This document shows positions 26,087 to 34,011 of a stretch of DNA of 41,595 nt, in pieces. Position numbers and translations under genes: made by a program. The stretch is from an uncultured Planctomycetaceae bacterium (GTDB taxonomy: Bacteria > Planctomycetota > Planctomycetia > Planctomycetales > Planctomycetaceae), in assembly GCA_937916515.1 (NCBI GenBank), contig CALFSX010000165.1:1-41595 (forward strand), written 5' to 3'. The notes under the pieces were generated by a model, which ran no database searches, had not been told where the DNA came from, and saw only the letters and a list, made by a program, of their open reading frames with translations. Positions within the stretch are counted from its first letter, which is position 1. Every line of letters starts with the position of its first letter.

Positions 26087-27394
26087 ATGCCAAGTTTTCC
26101 TGCGACCAACAACGATGTGTATTGCTATCTAAAGCAGTCACTGGAACCTGACTTTGATGTCGTGTCAGATCCTCAGGTCGGCTATTTCGCCCAATGGCTT
26201 TTCAGCTATCGAATCTTGAAAGACCAGCAGTTGCAGGCGGAACTGCAAGGTGATTTCCGAAAGATTCCGGCTGGCAGCCTGATCAACAAAGCTCAAGGAA
26301 TCATCAGGAATCTTCGATCGGAAACGTCGGAGGCTCAACATAAACACAGCAGCCAGAAGCCGGCCCCCAATCGCACTGCGGCCCTGCCAATTGCCAGTCG
26401 GCTGCCGCCGCTGACAGACAGTCGCACCTGGTTTAGTTCGGGACGAGCCGCTTTTGCCTGGCTACTAAAGGACGCAATCAGACCTCGCCGCGTTATTCTT
26501 CCAACCTTCATTTGCTGGTCGCTTGTGGATGTTGTTGTTCAACGTTTCCCAAACATCCAACTCGATTTTTACTCAGTTTCACGAACGTTGAACAAAACTT
26601 ACCCGGTGTCATCCAATGCCGATGACGCAATCGTGGATGTTCACTATTTTGGACACAAAAGCTCCGCACCGGTGGAATCCATATCCGCAACAGTGCTTGA
26701 AGATTGGTCTCACTGCCCACTGACAGAATCACCGCTTTCACCAACAGATCAGCGATTACGTCCTGGCTCCGACGGACGAAACTTCTACCGTTTTGGAAGC
26801 CTAAGAAAGGCGTATCGTGTTGCGGATGGTGGATTTATTGACGGCCTGTTCAACCCCAAATACGAATCAGACGCTCACCCTGACGCATGGCTGCGTTTAG
26901 CCGCGAATCATTGGACCGATCTTCGTGAAGCGGAAAACATGCTGGACAGAGAATTCCGCATCTCCGACATTTCCAGTCAGTCGCTGGCAGTGATTCTGAA
27001 GACTCAACCACAATTGGCCGCTGATCGCCGTCGAGCAAACAATTCGTATCTAAACGAGAATCTAGCCACCGGCAATGCATTAGTGAAATTCGCTAACAAC
27101 GAAGCACCGCTGCTGCATGGTCGCAGGTTCGATTCAGAAGACGAACGCAATTCGTTCCGTCATTTCCTGGCGGATCGTCAGATCTTCACGTCCATTCACT
27201 GGCCAGTGCATGAACACTTGAAACAGCGGCAAGACACGATCGATATTGAAGATGCCCTATGGCTGGAACAGCATACTCTTGCGTTCCCGATTTCCGATCA
27301 CCTCACCGAACAGCAGATGGAACAGATCTGCGATGCTGCGGCTGAATGGAAACGTGCTGGCGCATCCAGATTTGCGATCCGATCAACTGGGTGA
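26087..27394 (+). CDS. divergent DegT-fold aminotransferase-like protein with N-terminal extension
   Basis: 435 residues. Residues 1-100 are a helical extension with no recognised domain. From about 115 a fold type I PLP domain is visible: WFSSGRAAFAWLLKDA, VILPTFICWSLVDVV, Asp in VLEDWSHC (206) and a lysine in the right place, SLRKAYRVADGGFI (K241). The end has HTLAFPISDHLTEQQMEQI, typical of DegT/DnrJ/EryC1/StrS proteins. The substrate-side regions are poorly conserved, so it may be an aminotransferase, dehydratase or other PLP enzyme acting on a nucleotide sugar. It follows the WbqC-like gene by 22 bases. Confidence 0.65.
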   Translation: MPSFPATNNDVYCYLKQSLEPDFDVVSDPQVGYFAQWLFSYRILKDQQLQAELQGDFRKIPAGSLINKAQGIIRNLRSETSEAQHKHSSQKPAPNRTAALPIASRLPPLTDSRTWFSSGRAAFAWLLKDAIRPRRVILPTFICWSLVDVVVQRFPNIQLDFYSVSRTLNKTYPVSSNADDAIVDVHYFGHKSSAPVESISATVLEDWSHCPLTESPLSPTDQRLRPGSDGRNFYRFGSLRKAYRVADGGFIDGLFNPKYESDAHPDAWLRLAANHWTDLREAENMLDREFRISDISSQSLAVILKTQPQLAADRRRANNSYLNENLATGNALVKFANNEAPLLHGRRFDSEDERNSFRHFLADRQIFTSIHWPVHEHLKQRQDTIDIEDALWLEQHTLAFPISDHLTEQQMEQICDAAAEWKRAGASRFAIRSTG

Positions 27395-27621
27395 AAACCT
27401 GTAGCGCAACAGAAAAGCCAATCCGGATGGCAGATCAAGTCGATGATTCAAGAGCAGGTAAGGCGGCGTATTGCGCTGAATATCACAGACAGCTTTGAAC
27501 AAAACGCTGGCTGACTTCCGGCAATGGCCAGCATAAACCGTGGTCGGCTGTCGTCAGCTACTTCACATCCGATCGCCGCGAAACTCAAAGCCTGCGACGT
27601 TACGAACAGCGAGACACACCG

Positions 27622-29730
27622 TTGAGTTCCAGCATACATCCCAAAACGCTTCGCAATGCAGTCAAGCATCATCAGTCTGGTGAGCTTTCGACGGCATTGG
27701 GAATGTACGCACGTATCCTGAAACATAATCCGGCAAACTCTGATGCGTGGCACCTATCGGGCATCGCTGCTCATCAATCAGGAGACGACGCCAAAGCAGA
27801 ATCAATGATTCGTCACGCCATTGAACTCTCACCAAACAATGCTGAATTCCAGGCAAATCTCGCTTCGATACTTCTCGGCCAGCGTCGGAGCGAGGAAGCC
27901 GAGTTAGTTTGCCTTCCACTGTTGCACCGCCAACCAACCCACGCCGACGCATGGTCTCACCTGGGAACCGCATTGCGTCAACAGCGACGGTATGCTGATT
28001 CGCTGATTTCATACCAAAAGGCAGTGCGACTCAGAAAAGATGCCACGTCGCTCTGCAATCTCGGAGCTGTATTGGTTGACCTTGGGCGACCTGCCGAAGC
28101 TGTTGATGCCCTGACTAGCGCTTTGGAGCTTTGTCCTGAACTGCCAGAAGCGATCCTGAACTTAAGCACTGCATGTAAACAACTGGGTGACCCCGATACT
28201 GCAATGCAAATGTTGTTGTGGGCAGAACAACATTTGCCGGATTCGTGCGAAATTCAAATTAACAAAGCCAACCTGTTGCTCGACCAGGGTCTTGTGACTG
28301 AGGCAATTGAGGCCTCACAAAAAGCGATTGAAAAAGATTCCGCTCGCCCAGCAGCAGTGGCCGGTCTGGGTAGAGCATTGCAGCAGATCGGACATTGGGA
28401 AGAAGCACTGGAAGCACATTTGCTGGCAGCCGAACTAAACCCAGCGGACCAACGATACCAAAGCAGCTATTTGTACAGTGTTTCGCTTAGCCCGCTGCTG
28501 AAGATGACAGACGTCGTTCAACGACACGCAGCGTGGGGGCAAAACATCGAAGCCGCGACTTCCAGGTTGCCGCTGCCTCCAAACGCGAAGGACGTTCGCT
28601 ACGAACGTCCTTTGCGAATCGGCTACGTTTCTGCAGACTTTCGCCAGCATGCAACGATGCGTTTTCTAATGCCATTGCTGGAATCGCAGAATCAAACTCA
28701 ATTCCCGTTCTATTGCTATTCAGAAGTCATCACAGAAGATGCCGCTACAGAGCGGGTAAAGAAACTATGCACCGGGTGGCGTAAAACGTCGGCTTTGTCT
28801 GACATCGCACTGGCGGAACAAATCCAACACGATCAGATTGACATACTTGTTGACCTGTCAGGTCACACCGGCGGCAACCGATTGCCCGTGTTTGCCATGA
28901 AGCCAGCACCAGTGCAAATTTCATTTCTGGGCTATCCCAGCACAACCGGCTTGACGCGAATTGACTACTTCCTGACAGACGCCATTCGCACACCACTGTC
29001 AGACTCCGACCTGTTCACCGAAACGCCCATTCGCCTGCCTAACGGAGCCTGCTGCTATGGAATGCCTGCCGCCGTAGAGGTTTCCGCGCTCCCGATGTTG
29101 ACGAACGGATTCGTCACGCTTGGGGCCACACACCGCATTGAAAAGATTTCTCCAGCAACATGGCAGTTGTGGTCACGAGTGATGCAATCACAGCCGAATG
29201 CCAGGCTGTTTATGTTTCGAGACGTGCTGAAAAGCGAATCGCTTCGTGCGCAGGTTCGGCACTCAGCCATTGAAGCGGGCATCGATATCAATCGTCTGGA
29301 TTTTGGCTGGGAAATGCCCGCTAACTACCTGGAAGTGTATTCGAAAATTGACATTCTTCTGGATGTGTTTCCGTGGGGTAGCGGCACAATCGCTCACGAC
29401 GCCATGTGGATGGGAGTCCCGGTACCCGCCATCATTGGCGATCGCCCGGTTTGCCGAGCGACGGCTTCGCTACTGCACAATTGTGGCTTTCCGGAATTGA
29501 CTGCCAGGACCCCCGAACAATATCTGCAGATCGTAAAGCAATTAGCTTCCGCACCAAAACAGCTAACCGAAATCCGCTCAACACTGCGAGGCGCCATGCA
29601 AACGTCGGTGTGTGACGCGACCCGTTTCGCAAAAGATATCGAAGCAACGTATCGCACAGTTTGGCAAATGTTCCTTCAGAACAACAATGTCACTGAAGCG
29701 CCGGGCCCAATAGACAGGGTACTGCCATGA
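27622..29730 (+). CDS. TPR / GT41 (O-GlcNAc transferase-like) glycosyltransferase
   Basis: 702 residues. Residues 10-290 hold about seven TPR units (for example ELSTALGMYARILKHNPAN; RRYADSLISYQKAVRL). From 328 the GT41 domain starts with RPLRIGYVSADFRQHATMRF, then IDILVDLSGHTGGNRLPVFAMKPAPVQISFLGYPSTTG, a Lys near 508 where the family binds the UDP phosphate, and LDVFPWGSGTIAHDAMWMGVP near the C-terminus. Bacterial members glycosylate proteins or, in some clusters, glycans. The only start near the first TPR is a TTG at 27622 with no clear ribosome site; the frame opens at about 27499. A 15-base hairpin lies at the domain boundary. Its stop overlaps the next ATG (ATGA). Confidence 0.85.
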   Translation: MSSSIHPKTLRNAVKHHQSGELSTALGMYARILKHNPANSDAWHLSGIAAHQSGDDAKAESMIRHAIELSPNNAEFQANLASILLGQRRSEEAELVCLPLLHRQPTHADAWSHLGTALRQQRRYADSLISYQKAVRLRKDATSLCNLGAVLVDLGRPAEAVDALTSALELCPELPEAILNLSTACKQLGDPDTAMQMLLWAEQHLPDSCEIQINKANLLLDQGLVTEAIEASQKAIEKDSARPAAVAGLGRALQQIGHWEEALEAHLLAAELNPADQRYQSSYLYSVSLSPLLKMTDVVQRHAAWGQNIEAATSRLPLPPNAKDVRYERPLRIGYVSADFRQHATMRFLMPLLESQNQTQFPFYCYSEVITEDAATERVKKLCTGWRKTSALSDIALAEQIQHDQIDILVDLSGHTGGNRLPVFAMKPAPVQISFLGYPSTTGLTRIDYFLTDAIRTPLSDSDLFTETPIRLPNGACCYGMPAAVEVSALPMLTNGFVTLGATHRIEKISPATWQLWSRVMQSQPNARLFMFRDVLKSESLRAQVRHSAIEAGIDINRLDFGWEMPANYLEVYSKIDILLDVFPWGSGTIAHDAMWMGVPVPAIIGDRPVCRATASLLHNCGFPELTARTPEQYLQIVKQLASAPKQLTEIRSTLRGAMQTSVCDATRFAKDIEATYRTVWQMFLQNNNVTEAPGPIDRVLP
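28584..28616. other. strong hairpin inside the GT41 gene
   Basis: Within the coding sequence, AAGGACGTTCG (28588-28598), loop CTA, CGAACGTCCTT (28602-28612) is a perfect 11-base stem. It extends outward through one G-T pair to CGC/GCG, about 15 pairs in all. It encodes the NAKDVRYERPLR stretch that joins the TPR part to the catalytic domain. It has no T-run on either strand. Confidence 0.6.
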
Positions 29731-31049
29731 AACAGAGTTTCACCGACTTCGCAGTGTGTGGTGGCGTTCCCGAATTCACAGCACCACTGGTTGTTGGTCG
29801 CCCGAACGAACTTCCACGAGAAAGCTTTCTTGCGAAAATCGAAGCCGTTCTGGATAGCGGTCATCTGACCAACGGCGGGCCCATGGTTGCTGAGTTCGAA
29901 AGGCAAATTGCAGAATGGCTTGACGTCAAGCACGTTGTGGCCGTCTGTAATGGTACCGCAGCCTTGCAGATCATGATCATGGCATGCAACCTTTCGGGCG
30001 AAGTCATTATCCCGTCGATGACTTTCATTGCGACGGCTCACGCCTTGCAGTGGATTGGTCTGACACCAGTGTTTGCAGACATCGATCCTGAAACGCATAC
30101 GCTACAACCAGATTCAGTTGAACGCTGCATAACGCAGCGTACATCCGCCATTTTGGGAGTCCACTTGTGGGGCAACCCGTGCGATGTTGATGAACTAAGC
30201 TTATTAGCCCATCAACACGATTTGAAACTGTTATTTGACGCCAGCCATGGTTTTGGGTGTTCATACGGCATGCGACCGATCGGTTCACTGGGCGACGCAG
30301 AAGCGTTCAGCTTTCATGCAACCAAAGTGATGCACAGTGTCGAAGGGGGCGCGGTTGTCACCAACAATGACACCATCGCAGAACGCTGCCGCCTGATGAG
30401 AAACTTTGGGATCACAGGACTGACTCAAATTGAAAGCCTTGGAATCAACGCCAAAATGTCGGAACTGTCAGCCGCTGCCGGACTCACGTCTCTTGAAACG
30501 GTACCTCAGTTGATTCGGCATAACGCCAACAATCTCGCCCTTTACCAATTGCATCTTCAGCACATCAACGGTCTGACTGTGTGTCTTCCTTCAGAGAAAC
30601 ATTCTTCAAATGGGAACTACGTGGTCATCCGCGTGGACGAGAATCGTTTTGGCTTATCGCGTGACGAAATTGTGCTGATTCTTCGAACAGAGGGCGTATT
30701 CGCTCGAGCATACTTTTCGCCTGGCTGCCACAACGCCCCGCCGTATGCAGGCAACCCGATTCACACACCGGTCAAACTTCAAACCACAGAAGGTCTGTTG
30801 ACGACTATAATGCAGCTACCAACGGGTGGCACTGTAAACGAATTGGAAATTAAACGCATCTCCGAATTGTTGACGTCCATTAAGCAGCAGGCACCGCACC
30901 TGCGACAAATAATCCAAGCCCCAAACGCCAACCGGCACCCCCTGGACAATTCAGCCGGAAGCAAAACTCTGGTTCACGAACCGCATTCGACCGATCAACT
31001 TGTTACGCGGCACTTAGCACACAGAGTTCTGAGTACAACAGCACAGTGA
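29727..31049 (+). CDS. DegT/DnrJ/EryC1/StrS sugar aminotransferase
   Basis: 440 residues, a canonical sugar-nucleotide aminotransferase. PLP lysine K200 is in FSFHATKVMHSVEGGA, D171 in LLFDASHGFG, and the N-terminal block is LTNGGPMVAEFERQIAEWLDVKHVVAVCNGTAALQ. The LDSGHLTNGGP wording resembles enzymes acting on 4-keto-6-deoxy sugars, but the substrate is not settled. About 60 residues follow the end of the normal fold, a low-complexity tail of unknown role. The ATG overlaps the glycosyltransferase stop by four bases (ATGA), so the two are translationally coupled. No sugar-nucleotide dehydratase is in the block, so the keto-sugar must be made elsewhere. Confidence 0.88.
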   Translation: MKQSFTDFAVCGGVPEFTAPLVVGRPNELPRESFLAKIEAVLDSGHLTNGGPMVAEFERQIAEWLDVKHVVAVCNGTAALQIMIMACNLSGEVIIPSMTFIATAHALQWIGLTPVFADIDPETHTLQPDSVERCITQRTSAILGVHLWGNPCDVDELSLLAHQHDLKLLFDASHGFGCSYGMRPIGSLGDAEAFSFHATKVMHSVEGGAVVTNNDTIAERCRLMRNFGITGLTQIESLGINAKMSELSAAAGLTSLETVPQLIRHNANNLALYQLHLQHINGLTVCLPSEKHSSNGNYVVIRVDENRFGLSRDEIVLILRTEGVFARAYFSPGCHNAPPYAGNPIHTPVKLQTTEGLLTTIMQLPTGGTVNELEIKRISELLTSIKQQAPHLRQIIQAPNANRHPLDNSAGSKTLVHEPHSTDQLVTRHLAHRVLSTTAQ

Positions 31050-31117
31050 ACCACGTCCAACCTTAGCAGAACCTGTCAACTTTGCTGCAACGATGAAAGG
31101 CAGAACGGAACTGCCAA

Positions 31118-32125
31118 GTGAACAACATAATCGACAACACGCTTTCCCCGATTGGCGGCTTTTTTGAACTGGAACTGCCTCGCAAGCCCATCGCGATCCA
31201 CCGCCGAGCACTAAAGCTTTCGACGGGGCGTTCCTGCCTTCTTGCTGCGCTCGAGTTCATGCAACCAGTCAGATGCTATGTGCCTCACTACACGTGCGAC
31301 GCGGTGCTGCAGCCGCTGCAAATGCTGGACATCGAATGTGTGCTTTACAGGACCGATCGAAATCTGCAACCGCTCGCCATCCCCAGGCCTGCGGCAAACG
31401 AATGCGTCCTGGTGACGAACTACTTCGGACTTAAGAGAGAGCTGATCGAACAATGGTCTGACCGATTGGGAACTCAGCTAATCGTCGACAACACTCACGA
31501 CTTCTTTCACGAAGACAGTGCCACATCTTCGTGGAGCTTCACGTCGGCTCGAAAATACTTCGGCGTGCCAGATGGTGCCTTTTTGCACGTCCCACTTGGC
31601 ATCGACAGCAGCGATGTCGTTCCAGATTCAGCGACAAAGTTCACAAACATATCGTTGCTGCATGGCCTGCACCGACTTCATGGAAAACAGGACGAAGCAT
31701 TCGCGGAATTTCAGCGCTATGAAAACAGTCTTCCGTGCTGCATTCGGCAGATGTCAGACTACTCCAGAGCCATGCTGAGCACGATTCCATTTCTGCAGGT
31801 GGCGCAACAACGCAAGAGCAACTTTCAGCAGTTGGCAGCAGCCCTTCACAACCGAAACGCGTTCTCCGTTTGCGCAACAGATCAGGAAGCTCCCTTTGCT
31901 TACCCTTACCTATCGCGGAAGGGACTCAAGCATGCCGATCTCCATCAACTCCAGATCTTCGCACCTCAACTGTGGCAGAACGTACTTAATCGACCACAGA
32001 CAGACTGTCCCATCGCTTTGGAATATTCCTGTTCGTTGATCCCACTTCCCGTTGACCATCGCTACGGATGCAATGAAATGCAACGAATCATCGACGCGAT
32101 TCGCACGATTGAGGACGACAGGTGA
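31118..32125 (+). CDS. second divergent DegT-fold protein
   Basis: 335 residues, short for the family. A fold type I PLP core is still readable: STGRSCLLAALEFM, VPHYTCDAVLQPLQ, VDNTHDFF with D124 and H127, and a PLP lysine K146 in SFTSARKYFGVPDGAFL. This layout is like that of the 26087-27394 protein, and both differ from the canonical enzyme at 29727-31049. The start is a GTG at 31118. It may be an aminotransferase with a different acceptor or a non-catalytic relative. Its stop overlaps the methyltransferase GTG by four bases (GTGA), coupling the two. Confidence 0.65.
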   Translation: MNNIIDNTLSPIGGFFELELPRKPIAIHRRALKLSTGRSCLLAALEFMQPVRCYVPHYTCDAVLQPLQMLDIECVLYRTDRNLQPLAIPRPAANECVLVTNYFGLKRELIEQWSDRLGTQLIVDNTHDFFHEDSATSSWSFTSARKYFGVPDGAFLHVPLGIDSSDVVPDSATKFTNISLLHGLHRLHGKQDEAFAEFQRYENSLPCCIRQMSDYSRAMLSTIPFLQVAQQRKSNFQQLAAALHNRNAFSVCATDQEAPFAYPYLSRKGLKHADLHQLQIFAPQLWQNVLNRPQTDCPIALEYSCSLIPLPVDHRYGCNEMQRIIDAIRTIEDDR

Positions 32126-32811
32126 CAAACGATTACTGGACAACATTCTGGCAGACTCACGCACGAACTTCCGCCATGGCGGATCCTCAAACACAAGTCC
32201 TGCGTACACTGAAGCAGAAGCCGATTCAGGAGGCCGAATGGCATTCCACACTGTCCTACATCATTTCGCAGCTGGATCTGTCTCCAGAACACGACACGTT
32301 GGATTTGTGCGGCGGAAACGGACTTGTCGCTTCAGAAATAGCCGCTCATTGCCATCAGGTAACCGTGGTAGATATCTCGCCGGAACTGCTGCAAGCCGCG
32401 TCCAAACGCAGGAACAACATCGATATCCTGACAGCCGACATGAGAACGGTTGAGTTTCCAACTGCCCATTTTGATCGCATCGTGTGTTACGCCGCATTGC
32501 AGTACCTCACTCTGGCAGAAACGACTAACCTGTTCGAAAACCTGCATAGGTGGTTGAAGCCAGGCGGAGTGCTATTTGTTGGCGACATTCCAGATGTGGA
32601 TCGCCAATGGAACTTCTTTAATACAACAGAACGACGTCAAGCGTACTTTAAGAACCTCAAGGCCGGGCGACCGATCGTGGGCACGTGGTTCGATTCCAGC
32701 TGGCTATCGCATCTTGCATCGTCCGTTGGCTTCAGCAGTCAGGAATGTCTCCCTCAACCTGACGATCATATCTATTCGTGGTTTCGATTTGATTTCAGGT
32801 GCGTGAAATGA
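32122..32811 (+). CDS. class I SAM-dependent methyltransferase
   Basis: 229 residues, Rossmann-type. Motif I is TLDLCGGNGLVASEIA (about 59-74), followed by the acidic VTVVDISPELL, ILTADMRTV, and the motif FDRIVCYAALQYL with WLKPGGVLFVGDIPD. It probably methylates a sugar or small substrate; in this setting glycan decoration is the likely role. The start is a GTG inside the previous gene's stop. Its own stop overlaps the ATG of the sulfotransferase. Confidence 0.82.
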   Translation: MTNDYWTTFWQTHARTSAMADPQTQVLRTLKQKPIQEAEWHSTLSYIISQLDLSPEHDTLDLCGGNGLVASEIAAHCHQVTVVDISPELLQAASKRRNNIDILTADMRTVEFPTAHFDRIVCYAALQYLTLAETTNLFENLHRWLKPGGVLFVGDIPDVDRQWNFFNTTERRQAYFKNLKAGRPIVGTWFDSSWLSHLASSVGFSSQECLPQPDDHIYSWFRFDFRCVK

Positions 32812-33629
32812 AATTTCGAAAAGTCGTTTGGATTGCCGGTGTTGCCAGAAGTGGCACAAGCTGGATCGGGCAGATTTTCAATAGCCACCAGAACGTGCGG
32901 TATCGTTTTCAGCCGCTGTTTTCTTATGAATTCAAAAGCCGAGTCAATGAGGATTCAACAGATGCCGAACACCAGCAGTTTCTAAATGACCTGTGGGATA
33001 CGGAAACAGACTTTCTGGCACAACGCGACAAAGTTGGCAGCGGGGACTACCCCGCTTTCAGTAAATCACAATTCAGCGACGTACTTGCCTTTAAAGAAAA
33101 CCGGTACCAAAGTGTGATTGAACCAATGCTGCGAAAAGTACCTCAGCTGCACGTTGTCGCCATCGTTCGGCATCCGTGTGCTGTGATTCATTCGTGGAGC
33201 CAGAACCCGAAAGAGTTTCCTGTCGGCGCGGAACTGCGTCATGAATGGCGATTTGGTGGCTGCAAAAATTCGGGGCCACAAGACTATTTCGGGTACTACA
33301 AATGGAAGGAAGTGGCCAACCTGTATCTTGATCTGGTTGAACAATTTCCCAAACGCGTCACACTGATTCACTATGACCAAATGCTGACAAACCGACAAAT
33401 TGCAACTGAACAGATGCTTGGATCGGCCGGACTGGAAATAACGCCGCAAGTTGAAGACTTCGTTTCCGGCAGCGGCAACCGCCACAGTCGCAGCTATTAT
33501 TCCGTCTTCAAGAATGGCTCGCAGGTTAACCAATGGAAGCAGGGCCTTGACCGATATATCGCTGAAGAAATTGCCGCAGACCTGCAGGGCAGTCGCCTGG
33601 AACGATTCCTTCACGAATTCGCGGCTTGA
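32808..33629 (+). CDS. sulfotransferase family protein
   Basis: 273 residues, cytosolic. The PAPS 5'-phosphosulfate loop is GVARSGTSWIGQ near the N-terminus and the 3'-phosphate block is VVAIVRHPCAVIHSWSQ (Arg and Ser in the expected spacing). Sulfotransferases of this type transfer sulfate from PAPS to carbohydrate or other hydroxyls. I chose the ATG at 32808, which overlaps the methyltransferase stop (ATGA); a GTG three codons earlier is possible. It is the last gene of the glycan block and is followed at once by a terminator. No PAPS synthesis genes are in the window. Confidence 0.82.
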   Translation: MKFRKVVWIAGVARSGTSWIGQIFNSHQNVRYRFQPLFSYEFKSRVNEDSTDAEHQQFLNDLWDTETDFLAQRDKVGSGDYPAFSKSQFSDVLAFKENRYQSVIEPMLRKVPQLHVVAIVRHPCAVIHSWSQNPKEFPVGAELRHEWRFGGCKNSGPQDYFGYYKWKEVANLYLDLVEQFPKRVTLIHYDQMLTNRQIATEQMLGSAGLEITPQVEDFVSGSGNRHSRSYYSVFKNGSQVNQWKQGLDRYIAEEIAADLQGSRLERFLHEFAA

Positions 33630-33636
33630 AAGCTCA

Positions 33637-33676
33637 AAAAGCTGCAAGAACGCAGCTTTTCCTGCATCGAATGCAG
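33637..33676 (+). terminator. terminator closing the glycan block
   Basis: A perfect stem AAAAGCTGC (33637-33645) and GCAGCTTTT (33652-33660), loop AAGAAC, ending in four T. It starts 8 bases after the sulfotransferase stop. A second small stem, CTGCAT and ATGCAG (33662-33667, 33671-33676), follows directly. Confidence 0.75.
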
Positions 33677-34011
33677 CGATTCAGCGTGAATCAAAGGATT
33701 CTGTGCAGCCTCCCTGAGACTTCCGACCTCACAATCAGCATTCGGAAACTTGCTTCCCGTTGCTGTGAGTGTTAGAGTCGTATGGTTACCCACCTCAATC
33801 ATCCTACCGTAAATCCTCCGTATTGCAGTCGTTTAAGCTAATCAGCTGAAACGTGATGTCCGTCCGCATTTCCAATCCCCTTCGCCGCTGGCTGTGGTCG
33901 TGTGACCTAATGATCGGCATTAGAGTGGACGGGAAATTGGAAATTCGCAAACATCACTCATCGACGGTTTTCCGGTAGTTTCAGATCCATCGCAATTGAA
34001 TGCTTGCCACC
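33677..34011. other. intergenic, no gene seen
   Basis: About 335 bases between the glycan-block terminator and the giant cytochrome-like gene. It presumably holds that gene's promoter, but no clear box pair was found. Confidence 0.45.

Noticed and set aside
30122-30141. ACGCTGC-ATAAC-GCAGCGT hairpin in the canonical DegT gene
   Set aside because: Only seven pairs, inside a conserved coding region; probably chance, unlike the 15-pair hairpin in the GT41 gene.
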